A stretch of DNA of 29,586 bases. Source: JBOGWY01 sp050694015. Its GTDB lineage: Bacteria; Actinomycetota; CADDZG01; WHSQ01. Below are positions 14,184-23,295 of the stretch, one piece after another (position 1 is the stretch's first letter; each line of letters starts with the position of its first letter). The position numbers and the translations under genes were made by a program. The notes below the pieces were generated by a model, which ran no database searches, was not told the DNA's origin, and worked only from the letters and a program-made list of their open reading frames with translations. The stretch covers positions 1-29,586 of the forward strand of contig JBOGWY010000167.1 in assembly GCA_050694015.1 (NCBI GenBank). The letters run 5' to 3'.

Positions 14184-14199
14184 GCGGAGGTTGAGTTAA

Positions 14200-15006
14200 A
14201 TGAACTGGGGAGTGATCGCACTCATCGGGGTCGCCATCGGCGTGCTCGCGTGGGCCGCGTTCATGGTCAACATCACGATCGTCCGGCAGCGCCGTGCCGC
14301 GGGTGGCAAAGAGACGCGCGAGCACCCCGCGATGGGCGAGGGCGCCGCGGGGCAACCGGCCGCAGCCGCCGCGGGCGGTGGACAGGTAACCGTGCAGAAG
14401 GTGCCGCCAGCGGCGCGCAAGCCGCTCACGCCCGATCAGCTCGCGGTGTCGCGACGGCAGTTCCTCAACCGTGCGTGGGTCGTGTCGTTCCTGACGTTCC
14501 TGGGGCTCTTCGGCCTCAGCTCGTTGTCGTTCCTGTGGCCCAAACTGACCGGCGGTTTCGGAACCGTCATCAAGGCCGGCAACTACGACGACCTGCTCAA
14601 AGAGATCGGACCCGAGAACGGCTTCAAGCCGAAGTTCATCGCCGACGGTCGTTTCTGGCTCACCTACTACGACGGCGATCCCGGCGACGAGCCCGTCTAT
14701 CTCGCCATCGGTGCGGGGGAACACAAGATGCAGGCTCTGTACCGGAAGTGCGTGCACCTGGGTTGCTCCGTGCCCCATTGCGGCACGTCGATGCTGTTCG
14801 AGTGCCCGTGCCACGGGTCGAAGTACCGGCTCACGGGCGAGTACTACGGGGGCCCGGCGCCGCGCGGTCTCGACCGATTCCCCCTCACCGTCGTCGGTGG
14901 TCAGGTCGAGGTCGACACCGGCAGCGTTCAGGAGGGCCCCCCACGCGGTACGAGCACGTGGGCGCGCTTCTCCGAGCCCGTCGGTCCCTTGTGCGTGCCG
15001 ACCTGA
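14200..15006 (+). CDS. petC: Rieske [2Fe-2S] protein of the bc complex
   Basis: The 268-residue product has a first transmembrane helix (about 4-25), a Gly/Ala-rich linker, and a second hydrophobic helix (about 92-113) preceded by the twin-arginine-like sequence SRRQFLN (84-90). The C-terminal Rieske fold has box I CVHLGC (184-189) and box II CPCHGS (202-207). Fe ligands are Cys184, His186, Cys202 and His205, and the stabilising disulfide is Cys189-Cys204. An additional Cys194 and a C-terminal Cys265 are present. It carries electrons from quinol to the cytochrome c subunit. AGCGGAGG precedes the ATG, a strong ribosome site. The extra N-terminal helix before the Tat-like signal resembles actinobacterial Rieske proteins, which have more than one helix. 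Confidence 0.95.
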   Translation: MNWGVIALIGVAIGVLAWAAFMVNITIVRQRRAAGGKETREHPAMGEGAAGQPAAAAAGGGQVTVQKVPPAARKPLTPDQLAVSRRQFLNRAWVVSFLTFLGLFGLSSLSFLWPKLTGGFGTVIKAGNYDDLLKEIGPENGFKPKFIADGRFWLTYYDGDPGDEPVYLAIGAGEHKMQALYRKCVHLGCSVPHCGTSMLFECPCHGSKYRLTGEYYGGPAPRGLDRFPLTVVGGQVEVDTGSVQEGPPRGTSTWARFSEPVGPLCVPT

Positions 15007-15041
15007 TGCTTCAGAACCGAACCAAGGCTTAGAAGGGGCGA

Positions 15042-16061
15042 ATGGACACAGGGCAAGTACTACTCATCGCGTTCGTCGTGCTCGTCCCGGCGGCGATCCT
15101 GTGGGGGGTCTACCTCGCGCGTCAGAACCGCGCCCGCAAGCCGGCCGCCCTGCTCGGCATCCCCCAGGCGATGCGCCCGGCGCAGCCCGACGAGGTCCTC
15201 GAGGGGCCGCGCCTATCGCGCATCCTCGCCGGAGGCTTGGTCACGACGCTGGCAGCGGCCCTGTTCATCCCTCTGTACTGGCTCCCCGAGCGGGAGCGCC
15301 AGGAGTCGTTCCAACATCGCTTCGACGAGGCCTCGGTCGAGCGGGGCGAGCTGATCTACAACGCGCCGCCCCCGTTGGAAGAAGACATCAGCGGTATCGA
15401 GTTCAAAGAAGAAGAGAAAGCGCTGGCACTGGGTCAGGCATGCATCAACTGCCATGGTCCCGAAGGCGCCGGCGGTCTTGCGAACCCGTCGGTGCAAGAC
15501 GTCGCCACCGGCTTCACCCCGGCATGGACCGCTCCGCCTCTCAACACCGTGTTCTCGCGATGGGATGAGGAGGTCGTCCGCTTCACGATCGAGCGCGGCC
15601 GCCCGGGGACACCGATGCCGACATGGGGCGTTGACTTCGGCGGTTCGATGACGGCGATGATGGTCGACGACGTGGTCGCGTACCTCTACAGCATCCAGGA
15701 GCCGCTCCCCGAGTTGTCCGCCGAGTGCGAGAAACCGACGTCGACCAACCAGCTCGACTGCGGACAGGAGATCTTCGAGGCGCGCTGCGCCGTCTGTCAC
15801 GGCCCCGAGGGGTCGGGACGCGAGTCGAGCGGCACGACGGAGCAGCCGTGGTTCCCCGGGATGGCGCTATGGAAGGGCGACGTCCGCCACCTGCCGCCGT
15901 TGATCGGCAAGGACTCGCACTACAACACGATCGTGAACGGACGCCGCTTCGCATTCATGCCGGCCTTCGGTGAAGCACCGGCACAGGGCATCCCGATCCC
16001 GCCGAACCCACTCACCAACGCGCAGATCCGCGCCGTCATGGCTTACGAAAGAACGCTGTAG
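15042..16061 (+). CDS. Membrane-bound diheme cytochrome c subunit
   Basis: The 339-residue product has two N-terminal transmembrane helices (about 5-25 and 60-80) and two cytochrome c domains with heme motifs CINCH (134-138) and CAVCH (249-253). Candidate sixth ligands are Met192 in GTPMPTWG and Met306 in FAFMPAFG. It is in the place of PetA/QcrC in the operon and would pass electrons from the Rieske cluster to oxidase or to a soluble carrier, as the diheme cytochrome does in heliobacterial and actinobacterial complexes. Its hemes would be attached by the Ccm system encoded just upstream. AGAAGGGGCG precedes the ATG. The next gene follows immediately after the stop. Confidence 0.93.
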   Translation: MDTGQVLLIAFVVLVPAAILWGVYLARQNRARKPAALLGIPQAMRPAQPDEVLEGPRLSRILAGGLVTTLAAALFIPLYWLPERERQESFQHRFDEASVERGELIYNAPPPLEEDISGIEFKEEEKALALGQACINCHGPEGAGGLANPSVQDVATGFTPAWTAPPLNTVFSRWDEEVVRFTIERGRPGTPMPTWGVDFGGSMTAMMVDDVVAYLYSIQEPLPELSAECEKPTSTNQLDCGQEIFEARCAVCHGPEGSGRESSGTTEQPWFPGMALWKGDVRHLPPLIGKDSHYNTIVNGRRFAFMPAFGEAPAQGIPIPPNPLTNAQIRAVMAYERTL

Positions 16062-16808
16062 ATGGATACCGCCTTCATCACCGGTATGGGCGCGTTCCTC
16101 AGCGCGATCATCGTCTTCATCGGGAGCGCCTTCCTGCTCATGACTCTGGTCATGGGCGCGCGACTCGCCTATTTCGTCACCGCATCGATCACGCTCTGCT
16201 TCGTCCTCATCATGGCGGTTGTCTGGTCGATCAACCCGCTCGGCCCCCTCGGGGAAGCCCCCCAATGGACGACCCAGGCGATCGGCGAAGACGCCGAGGG
16301 ACTCGACTTCAACCAGGCTTCGTCGTATCCGGAAGATCCCTGGGCTCCCCCGGACGACGAGGATGACGTTCAGGTCGTACAGGCGTCCGAGCTCGAGAGC
16401 GACGCCATGAAGGCCGTCGAGGGCGAGCTGACCGAGGGGGTCGAGGGCCTTCCCTCAACGGCAACGCTTCAGATCGCCGAGGACTCGACCCGATTGCTCC
16501 AGCAGCGCGAAGATCAGTTCGGCGCCACCCTCGTCGACGTGCTTCCTCCTTCCGAGCCCCCCGAATTCGGGATCCCCTCCAAGGCGGAGCGCGAGCGCCT
16601 CAGCGGACAGGAAGCAACCGGCGCCGAGGAGCTCGAACCCCTCGGGCAGCTCGCGGTGATCATGGAGTACCACCCCGGCAACCAGCTGGGGCCCGCACGC
16701 ATGATCGCGCTCGGGACGCTCATCCTGCTCGTGCTCCACCTCGTCGGCCTGAGCCTCGCGGAGCGCCGCGGCCGCCGCGTCCGGGCCGAGGCCGAGGCGG
16801 CTACCTAG
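16062..16808 (+). CDS. Membrane protein of the bc-complex operon, unknown family
   Basis: The 248-residue product abuts the cytochrome c stop. It has two N-terminal transmembrane helices (about 8-30 and 34-56) and a NPLGPLGEAPQW segment. A long acidic extracytoplasmic or cytoplasmic region (about 70-215) includes PEDPWAPPDDEDDVQVV and SELESDAMKAVEGELTEGV, and a third helix at about 217-236 ends in a basic tail. I do not recognise the family. The acidic stretch could dock basic cytochrome c, and its place behind the redox subunits suggests a structural or docking subunit. Both ideas are inference. Confidence 0.78.
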   Translation: MDTAFITGMGAFLSAIIVFIGSAFLLMTLVMGARLAYFVTASITLCFVLIMAVVWSINPLGPLGEAPQWTTQAIGEDAEGLDFNQASSYPEDPWAPPDDEDDVQVVQASELESDAMKAVEGELTEGVEGLPSTATLQIAEDSTRLLQQREDQFGATLVDVLPPSEPPEFGIPSKAERERLSGQEATGAEELEPLGQLAVIMEYHPGNQLGPARMIALGTLILLVLHLVGLSLAERRGRRVRAEAEAAT

Positions 16809-16817
16809 GAGATGACG

Positions 16818-17000
16818 GTGACCAAGCTGAAGACACTGATCGCAGGCCTCGCTCTCCTCATGATGGCCGCGTGCAGCGGTGGCATCCAGGCCGGCGGTGA
16901 AGAAGCCACGAACAATGGGGGCATCGCGTTCATTGCGCTGGCGGGGATGTTGATCATCCTCGGAGTGATCCTCTGGATCATCCTGGGCCGGGGGGATTAA
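16818..17000 (+). CDS. Small lipoprotein with transmembrane helix, end of bc operon
   Basis: The 60-residue product has a lipoprotein signal (LALLMMAACSGG), a short Gly/Glu/Asn linker and a C-terminal transmembrane helix (FIALAGMLIILGVILWIILG). The GTG at 16818 is preferred because GGAG lies six bases before it; the in-frame ATG at 16812 would touch that ribosome site. Family unknown. Probably a small accessory subunit anchored twice in the membrane. Its stop overlaps the convergent small gene by four bases. Confidence 0.72.
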   Translation: MTKLKTLIAGLALLMMAACSGGIQAGGEEATNNGGIAFIALAGMLIILGVILWIILGRGD

Positions 17001-17281
17001 CGCAGACCCGTCTGTCTCTGCCTCTCCCGGGCTTTCTCATCGGCTTCCTTCTTACGCTTGTCCTGTAGCTCTTTGCGCACGCGCATCGCCATGCCGAAGC
17101 CGACGGCGAGCGCTACGTAACCGATCGCCTGGAGCGCGATCTCGACCGCGCGTGGGAGATCGAGCAACCCGCGGGCGAGCGCGGCCCCCAGCAGGACCAC
17201 TGCTCCACCCATCATCGTGAGACGCCACGTATCCCACGGCTGACGCCAGCCGGGAACCTTCTTCCCGCCGGTTTGGGTCAC
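16997..17281 (-). CDS. Small two-helix membrane protein downstream of hemL
   Basis: The 94-residue product starts at GTG in a GTGA overlap with the hemL stop. It has a Trp-rich N-terminus (GWRQPWDTWRL), two transmembrane helices (about 23-40 and 47-67) and a highly charged Lys/Arg/Glu tail (KELQDKRKKEADEKARERQR). The family is not recognised. It is the last gene of the heme-synthesis operon by spacing and translational coupling. Confidence 0.7.
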   Translation of the reverse strand: MTQTGGKKVPGWRQPWDTWRLTMMGGAVVLLGAALARGLLDLPRAVEIALQAIGYVALAVGFGMAMRVRKELQDKRKKEADEKARERQRQTGLR

Positions 17282-18573
17282 GAGGCCGTGAGCACGTCGT
17301 GCGCCGCTTTCACGGTCAGTTCGACGTGCTCTTCGGTATGTGCCGCGGAGATGAACAACGCCTCGAAACGCGACGGTGCCAGATACACCCCGCGTTCCAA
17401 CATGCCGCGGAAGAACGTCGCGTAGAACTCGGGATCGGTCGCCGCGGCGCCTTCGTAGTCATCGATCTCGTCGTCGGCGAAGAAGAACCCCGCGAGCCCA
17501 CCGATCGCGGAGGCGACCATCGGTACCTCGGCGATGTCGGCCGCATCGACAAGTCCGCGCACGAGCGACCGCCCGCGTTCCTGGATCTCGTCCATCAAGC
17601 CCGGTGCCTCGCGGAGCATCGACAGGCTCGCGATGCCCGCCGCCATCGCGACGGGATTCCCCGACAGCGTGCCGGCCTGGTACACGTTGCCGACCGGGGA
17701 CAGGTTCTCGAGCAGATCGGCGCGGCCCGCGACCGCGCCGACCGGGAGACCCCCGCCGAGGATCTTGCCGAGAAGGACAAGATCGGCGCCGATGCCGAAG
17801 CGCCCCTGCGCACCCTGGGGGCCGAGCCGGAAGCCGGTGATCACCTCGTCGAAGACCAGCAGCCCGCCGCAGTCGTCGGCGATCTCTCTGAGGCCCGCGA
17901 GGAAGCCCTCCTTGGGGAGGACCAGGCCCATGTTCGCGGCGACCGGCTCGACGAGGATCGCGGCCAGATCGCCGCCGAACGTCTCCACTGCGGTCCGAAC
18001 GGCGTCGAGATCGTTGTAGCGGGCCACGATCGTGTCGGCCGTCGTCCCCTCGGTAACGCCCGGCGTGCCGGGGATGCCGAGCGTGGCGAGTCCCGAACCC
18101 GCCTCCACGAGGAGGGCATCGAGATGGCCGTGGTAGCAACCTGCGAACTTCAGGATCTTGGAGCGGCCGGTGACACCGCGGGCGAGACGCAGCGCGGTCA
18201 TGGCCGCCTCGGTCCCCGAGTTGACGAACCGGACCCGCTCCGCGTTGGGGACCATGTCGGTCACCAGTGCCGCCAGTTCGACTTCGAGTTCGCTCGGAGT
18301 ACCGAACGAGGTGCCGCGACCGGCCTGGTCGCGCACCGCTTCGACGATGCGCGGGTGAGCGTGGCCGAACAGCAGCGCACCCCAGCTCTGCACGAAGTCG
18401 ACGTACGTGTTGCCGTCGACATCGCTGATCGTGGCCCCGCTCGCTTCCGTGACGAAGAACGGATCGGCCCCGACGGCCTTGAACGCGCGGACCGGCGAGT
18501 TGACCCCACCCGGCATCAGCTCCGTGGCACGCCGGAACAGCTCGGCAGAACGGCTGTGGTTCAACTCAGCCAC
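17278..18573 (-). CDS. hemL: Glutamate-1-semialdehyde 2,1-aminomutase
   Basis: The 431-residue cytoplasmic PLP enzyme is of class-III aminotransferase fold and family length. Signatures: FRRATELMPGGVNSPVRAF at the N-terminus, NSGTEAAMTALRLARG for cofactor phosphate binding, GCYHGHLDALL, LLVFDEVITGFRLG with Asp242, and Lys270 in LLGKILGGGLPVGA, the Schiff-base lysine. It converts glutamate-1-semialdehyde to 5-aminolevulinate, the second step of the C5 pathway after HemA. The start is GTG and overlaps the end of hemB by 13 bases. Confidence 0.97.
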   Translation of the reverse strand: MAELNHSRSAELFRRATELMPGGVNSPVRAFKAVGADPFFVTEASGATISDVDGNTYVDFVQSWGALLFGHAHPRIVEAVRDQAGRGTSFGTPSELEVELAALVTDMVPNAERVRFVNSGTEAAMTALRLARGVTGRSKILKFAGCYHGHLDALLVEAGSGLATLGIPGTPGVTEGTTADTIVARYNDLDAVRTAVETFGGDLAAILVEPVAANMGLVLPKEGFLAGLREIADDCGGLLVFDEVITGFRLGPQGAQGRFGIGADLVLLGKILGGGLPVGAVAGRADLLENLSPVGNVYQAGTLSGNPVAMAAGIASLSMLREAPGLMDEIQERGRSLVRGLVDAADIAEVPMVASAIGGLAGFFFADDEIDDYEGAAATDPEFYATFFRGMLERGVYLAPSRFEALFISAAHTEEHVELTVKAAHDVLTAS

Positions 18574-19535
18574 TCAGCAGCTTTCTTCCCGTGGTACGTC
18601 ACGATCAGATCGGCCCCCGCGCGCTTTATCGACGTCAGCGCCTCCAGCGTCGCGAGTCGCTCGTCGATCCATCCACGTTCCGCGGCAGCCATCAGCATCG
18701 AGTACTCGCCCGATACGTTGTAGGCGGCCGTCGGGAATCCGAACGTTTCCTTCACGGCGCGGACGACATCGAGGTACGGCAGCGCGGGTTTCACCATGAC
18801 CGCGTCGGCGCCCTCATCGATATCGAGTGCAACCTCGCGCAACGCCTCGTCGACGTTGGCGGGATCCTGCTGGTACGAGCGCCGGTCGCCGAAACGCGGC
18901 GCGCCCTCTGCGGCCTCACGGAACGGTCCGTAGAAACTCGACGCGTACTTCGCCGCGTACGCGAGGATCGGCACCGCGGTGAAGCCGTCGGCGTCGAGCG
19001 CGGAGCGGATCGCGGCGACCTGTCCGTCCATCATCCCCGAGGGCGCGATCACATCGGCCCCGGCGCGCGCTTGCGACACCGCGATGCGTCCGTAGAGCTC
19101 GATCGTCGCGTCGTTGTCGACCTCGCCGTCACGGATCACGCCGCAGTGACCGTGGTCGGTGTACTCGCACAGGCACAGGTCGGCGATCACGATCGTGTCG
19201 CCACCCAGCTCGTCCTTGAGGGCCTTGATGCCGTGATGGAGCGTTCCGTCGAGGTTCCACGCCTCCGTGCCCTCGGCGTCCTTGCGGGCCGGGATGCCGA
19301 AGAGGATCACGCCGGCGACGCCGCGTCCGGCGAGTTCGCGACCCTCCTTGACCAGCGACTCCAGCGAATGCTGGTGGTGGCCGGGCATCGACGAGATCTC
19401 CACCGGCTGGTCGAGGCCCTCCTTGACGAACAGCGGCGCGATGAAGTCGCTCGGGCTCAGGTTGGTCTCGGCGAACGCTCGCCGCAGTCCCGGCGTGCGG
19501 CGCAAGCGGCGTGCTCTCAGTTCTGGATAGGCCAT
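18561..19535 (-). CDS. hemB: Porphobilinogen synthase (ALA dehydratase), Zn-type
   Basis: The 324-residue product is full length. The metal triad Cys121, Cys123 and Cys131 in DLCLCEYTDHGHCG shows the zinc-dependent type. The two substrate-binding lysines are Lys196 in AYAAKYASSFYGPFR and Lys249 in AVMVKPALPYLD. It condenses two 5-aminolevulinate molecules to porphobilinogen in the cytoplasm. It starts with ATG four bases after the cobA-hemD stop, so it is expressed in the same operon. Start supported by the usual MAYPELRARRLRRTPGLR beginning. Confidence 0.97.
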   Translation of the reverse strand: MAYPELRARRLRRTPGLRRAFAETNLSPSDFIAPLFVKEGLDQPVEISSMPGHHQHSLESLVKEGRELAGRGVAGVILFGIPARKDAEGTEAWNLDGTLHHGIKALKDELGGDTIVIADLCLCEYTDHGHCGVIRDGEVDNDATIELYGRIAVSQARAGADVIAPSGMMDGQVAAIRSALDADGFTAVPILAYAAKYASSFYGPFREAAEGAPRFGDRRSYQQDPANVDEALREVALDIDEGADAVMVKPALPYLDVVRAVKETFGFPTAAYNVSGEYSMLMAAAERGWIDERLATLEALTSIKRAGADLIVTYHGKKAAEWLS

Positions 19536-19539
19536 ATGG

Positions 19540-21045
19540 CTATCGTCCCATGCGCCCGAGGATGGCTTCCACGAGCCCGTCGACCGTGTGTGGGTCCGCC
19601 ACCGCGACGACGTTCAGTCCCGCCGCGCGCGCAGCTTCTGCGGTGACGGGGCCGATACAGAATGCGTAGCGGCGAGCGATCGGATCGTCTGCGCCCATCG
19701 CGGCGACGAAGCTCGTCACGGTCGACGCGCTGGTGAACGTGATCGCGTCGAAGTCACCGTTGTTCACCGCGTCGGCGGCCGGCCCGGTCGGGGTCACCGG
19801 CCGCGTCTCGTACGCCGCGACCTCCCGCACCTTCCATCCCTCTCTCTCGAGAGCATCGACCGTGCGTCGCGGCGCGTCGACGGGCCGCGGCAACACGACG
19901 GATCCGTCACCGCGACCCAACGCCGCGGCCAGCGCTTCCCCCGTGAACCTGTCGGGGACGACATCGGCGACGATGCCGATGTTGCGCAGCGCGGACGCCG
20001 TCGACGCACCCACGGCGGCGACCTTTACCGACGCGAATGCCCGCGCGTCTAGGCCTGCGGCAACGACGCGGCCACACACCTTTTCGACACCGTTCACGCT
20101 GGAGAACGCGACCCAGTCGTGCGCGCCGGTCGCGAGCTCGTGGATCGCATCGTCGAGTTCCTTGAACGAGGGCGGATCGACGATCTCGATCGTCGGCAGA
20201 TGGATGACCGTCGCCCCTAGCTCCGTCAGCTTCTCGTGCAGAGCCCGTTCGCCGGTGGCACGCGTGACGACGACGCGCACTCCCGAGAGCGGGCGAGTCC
20301 CGAACCAGTCCAACGCCGGTCGCAGCTTCACGACGTGCCCGACGATCGTGGTCGCCGGCGGTTGGATGCCGGCGAGACGCACCTTCTCGGCGATGCTCGC
20401 GACGGTAGCGACGACGACCCGCTGGCGCGTCGTCGTGCCCCATTCGACGACCGCGCACGGTTCGTCGGGATCGCGACCTGCCGCGATCAAACGCGTCATC
20501 ATCTCGTCGAGCGAGGAGACGCCCATCAGCATCACGAGTGTGTCGGCCCCGGTCGCGAGCGCGTCCCAGCGCGCCGCTGCTTCCGGTCGCGTGGAGCTCT
20601 CGTGCGCGGTCAGAACGGTGAACGAAGACGCGATCCCGCTGTGCGTCAGGGGTATGCCCGCGTAACTCGGGACCGCGGTCGCCGAAGTGACACCGGGGAC
20701 GACCTCGAAGGAGATCCCGGCGGCCGCCAGCGCCTGGCCCTCGTCGGCACCGCGACCGAAGACGTACGGGTCGCCTCCTTTAAGACGGACGACCTCCTTG
20801 CCGGCGCGAGCGTGCTGCACGATCAGAGCGTCGATCTCGGCCTGCGACATCGATCGTGCGGTGGAGCTCTTCCCCACGAAGATGCGCTCGGCGTTCTCGG
20901 GCGCCTCGTCGACGAGCTCGGTGGCGACGAGGCGGTCGAAGAGGACGACGTCGCAGGACCGGAGCAGGCCGAGGCCCCGACGCGTGATGAGGCCGGGATC
21001 TCCCGGTCCGGCCCCCACGAAGTAGACCCGCCCGGTGTCGGTCAC
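19540..21045 (-). CDS. hemD: Fused uroporphyrinogen-III C-methyltransferase / uroporphyrinogen-III synthase
   Basis: The 501-residue product is a two-domain fusion. Residues 1 to about 245 are a SUMT (CobA) domain with VYFVGAGPGDPGLIT (7-21), VVRLKGGDPYVFGRGADE (85-102) and VVEWGTTTRQRVV. Residues about 255-501 are uroporphyrinogen-III synthase (HemD), beginning LSGVRVVVTRATGERALHEK with the later ITFTSASTVTSFVAA. HemD closes the hydroxymethylbilane ring; CobA methylates the product to precorrin-2 for siroheme or cobalamin. This fusion is common in Actinobacteria and Firmicutes. The GTG start overlaps the hemC stop (GTGA); residues further upstream in the frame are hemC shadow. Confidence 0.95.
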   Translation of the reverse strand: MTDTGRVYFVGAGPGDPGLITRRGLGLLRSCDVVLFDRLVATELVDEAPENAERIFVGKSSTARSMSQAEIDALIVQHARAGKEVVRLKGGDPYVFGRGADEGQALAAAGISFEVVPGVTSATAVPSYAGIPLTHSGIASSFTVLTAHESSTRPEAAARWDALATGADTLVMLMGVSSLDEMMTRLIAAGRDPDEPCAVVEWGTTTRQRVVVATVASIAEKVRLAGIQPPATTIVGHVVKLRPALDWFGTRPLSGVRVVVTRATGERALHEKLTELGATVIHLPTIEIVDPPSFKELDDAIHELATGAHDWVAFSSVNGVEKVCGRVVAAGLDARAFASVKVAAVGASTASALRNIGIVADVVPDRFTGEALAAALGRGDGSVVLPRPVDAPRRTVDALEREGWKVREVAAYETRPVTPTGPAADAVNNGDFDAITFTSASTVTSFVAAMGADDPIARRYAFCIGPVTAEAARAAGLNVVAVADPHTVDGLVEAILGRMGR

Positions 21046-22010
21046 GGCTCTTCGACCACCGGTGCATCCATCTCGCGCAGCTCCGCCAGGAGGTCGTCGC
21101 CGCCGGACGACAGGATCGCCTGCGCGAGCTCCTTGCCGAGAGCCTCCGCCTCTCGCACGTGCCCGGAGATCCGATCGCGCAACGACTGCGAGCCGTCGGG
21201 ACCGGCGAGGAACCCGTTCGCCACGAGGTTCGAGCCGGTGACGCGGGCGAGACAACCCAGAGGGATCGAGCACCCGCCCTCGAGGGTCGCGGCGAAGGCG
21301 CGTTCGCAGGTGACCTCGGCGTGCGCGGCGGGGTCGTCGATCGAGGCGAACAGCTCACGCAGGTCGTGCCGATCGGCGAGCGCCTCCACCGCGAGCGCTC
21401 CTTGCGCGGGTGCCGGGACCCACGCATCGGGATCGAGAGGGGCGGCGTCGCCGACGTCGCCGAGCAGACGCTCGATGCCGGCCGCGGCGAGGATCGCCGC
21501 ATCGACCACCCCATCGGCCACTTTCCTCAGGCGGGTATCGAGGTTGCCGCGCAACTCCACGACCTCGAGGTCTCCCCTACCGTCGGCGAGCAGCGCGCGG
21601 CGCCGCATGCTCGACGTGCCCACCGTCGCCCCGGGCGCGAGAGAACCGAGGCGCTCGAACCCGGTATCACCGGTCCCGCCGACGACGACGTCGTGGACGC
21701 TCGCTCGGGCCGGGACGCACACGATGTCGCAGCCGCGGGCGAGCTCCGCGGTGAGGTCCTTCGCTGAGTGAACGGCGACGTCGGCCCGTCCGTCGACGAC
21801 CTCGCGCTCGACCTCGGACGTGAACAGACCCTTGCCCCCGATCTGTGCGTACGGCCGCGCGTCGCGATCGCCGGTCGTGGTCACGGTGCGGATCGCGACC
21901 TCGATGCCGGGCGCGGCGGCGCGCACCATCGCGGCGACCATCTCGGCCTGGATGAGCGCGAGGCGAGAGCCCCGACTGGCGATTACTAGGGAACTAGGGG
22001 TCGGGCTCAT
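21042..22010 (-). CDS. hemC: Hydroxymethylbilane synthase (porphobilinogen deaminase)
   Basis: The 322-residue product is family length. The dipyrromethane cofactor is attached to Cys247 in LEGGCSIPLG. Other signatures are IASRGSRLALIQAE at the N-terminus, GGKGLFTSEVE, DVAVHSAKDLT with the catalytic Asp85 region, GTSSMRRRALL and APAQGALAVE. It polymerises four porphobilinogens. The ATG lies 17 bases inside the end of hemA, so translation is coupled. Confidence 0.97.
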   Translation of the reverse strand: MSPTPSSLVIASRGSRLALIQAEMVAAMVRAAAPGIEVAIRTVTTTGDRDARPYAQIGGKGLFTSEVEREVVDGRADVAVHSAKDLTAELARGCDIVCVPARASVHDVVVGGTGDTGFERLGSLAPGATVGTSSMRRRALLADGRGDLEVVELRGNLDTRLRKVADGVVDAAILAAAGIERLLGDVGDAAPLDPDAWVPAPAQGALAVEALADRHDLRELFASIDDPAAHAEVTCERAFAATLEGGCSIPLGCLARVTGSNLVANGFLAGPDGSQSLRDRISGHVREAEALGKELAQAILSSGGDDLLAELREMDAPVVEEP

Positions 22011-23274
22011 CGTCGAGCTCGAAGAGCTCGCGGAGAGCCGCGAGATACAGGTATCCCTGCTTGGAGCTGGCGAGCTCCTTCGCCTTGTTGATCGGCACGT
22101 GCAGCAGCTTCGCGATCACGCGCGACACGACCTGATCGACGGCGTCACGCTGGTCGGGAGTGAGTTCGTTCAGCCGCGCCTTCACGCGGGCCATCTCCTC
22201 GTCGCGCACGCTCTCGGCCTTGGAGATCAGCGACGTGATCGTGGGCCCGATCTCGGTCTCACGCTCCCACCGGAGGTAACGCTCGACCTCGGATGAGATG
22301 ATGTCTTCGACTTTCGCCACCTCGCCCATCCGGCTTCCCACGTTCGCTTCGACGACCCCTTTGAGGTCGTCGATGTCGCGTAGCACGACGCGTGGGATGT
22401 CCACGACGGTCGGCTCGACATCACGGGGCACGGCGATATCGACGATGAACAGCGGTGCGACGCGGTCATTCATCGCGGCCTCCACGGCCGCCCGATCGAT
22501 GATCGTCTGGGGGGCGGTCGTCGACGAGATGAGGATGTCGGCGCTCGCGATGGCATCGGTCAGCTGCTCGAAGGGAAGCGGTGTGACACCGAATAGTTCG
22601 GCGAGCTCCTGGGCGCGCTCCTCGCTGCGATTGACGACCGTGACCTCGGAGACCCCGGAGTTCGTGAGCGCGCGGGCCGCGAGGCGACCCATCTTGCCGG
22701 CCCCCACGATCGTCACGCGCTTGCCGTGGAGCGAGTCGCCGTCGAACGCACGTTTCGCAAGCTCGACCGCGGCCGAAGAGACCGAAACCGGGTTGCGACC
22801 AATAGCGGTCTCGTTGCGCGCGCGCTTACCGACGCGCAGAGCCTGGCGGAACGCCGCCCCGAGCACGCGCGGGAGCATCCCCTCGTCGTGCGCAACCTGG
22901 TACGCGCGGCGGACCTGGCCGAGGATCTCGGATTCGCCGACGACCATCGAGTCGATGCCGGCCGCGACGCGGAACAGATGGCGGACCGCGGTGTCGTCGT
23001 AGTACGTGTAGAGGTGATCGGAGAAGTCCTCCGGTGCGACGTGGCAGAACTCGGCGAGGAAGTTGCGGAGGTCCTGGACGCCGGCGTGGAACTTCGTCGA
23101 CATCGCGTACACCTCGATGCGGTTGCACGTGGAGAGCACCGCCCCCTCGACGACGTGGTCGTAGGTGTTCAGCTGATGGAGCGCCTTGCCCAAGCGCTCG
23201 GGCCCGATCGCGAGCTTCTCGAGCAGGTCGATCGGAGCCGTCTTGTGGTTGAGCCCGACCGCGATGAGGGACAT
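21994..23274 (-). CDS. hemA: Glutamyl-tRNA reductase
   Basis: The 426-residue product starts MSLIAVGLNHKTAPID, the standard beginning. The catalytic Cys50 lies in VLSTCNRIEVY, the GESEILGQVRRAY loop follows, and the NADPH-binding glycine motif is GAGKMG (191-196). The C-terminal dimerisation helix region is intact. It reduces glutamyl-tRNA to glutamate-1-semialdehyde, the first and regulated step of heme synthesis. ATG at 23274 is preferred to the TTG nine bases upstream because it gives the family's usual N-terminus. It lies 22 bases downstream of rex and is probably co-transcribed and under Rex control. Confidence 0.97.
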   Translation of the reverse strand: MSLIAVGLNHKTAPIDLLEKLAIGPERLGKALHQLNTYDHVVEGAVLSTCNRIEVYAMSTKFHAGVQDLRNFLAEFCHVAPEDFSDHLYTYYDDTAVRHLFRVAAGIDSMVVGESEILGQVRRAYQVAHDEGMLPRVLGAAFRQALRVGKRARNETAIGRNPVSVSSAAVELAKRAFDGDSLHGKRVTIVGAGKMGRLAARALTNSGVSEVTVVNRSEERAQELAELFGVTPLPFEQLTDAIASADILISSTTAPQTIIDRAAVEAAMNDRVAPLFIVDIAVPRDVEPTVVDIPRVVLRDIDDLKGVVEANVGSRMGEVAKVEDIISSEVERYLRWERETEIGPTITSLISKAESVRDEEMARVKARLNELTPDQRDAVDQVVSRVIAKLLHVPINKAKELASSKQGYLYLAALRELFELDDEPDP

Positions 23275-23295
23275 GGAGCCCAAAATACTGCGGTG

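Noticed and set aside
17299..18723. 474-codon open frame on the plus strand opposite hemL and hemB
   Set aside because: Antisense to two intact enzymes; the translation is low-complexity and charged with no recognisable domain.
20236..21771. 511-codon open frame on the plus strand opposite hemD and hemC
   Set aside because: Antisense shadow; Ser/Arg/Pro-rich translation with no motif, while the minus strand encodes complete heme enzymes.
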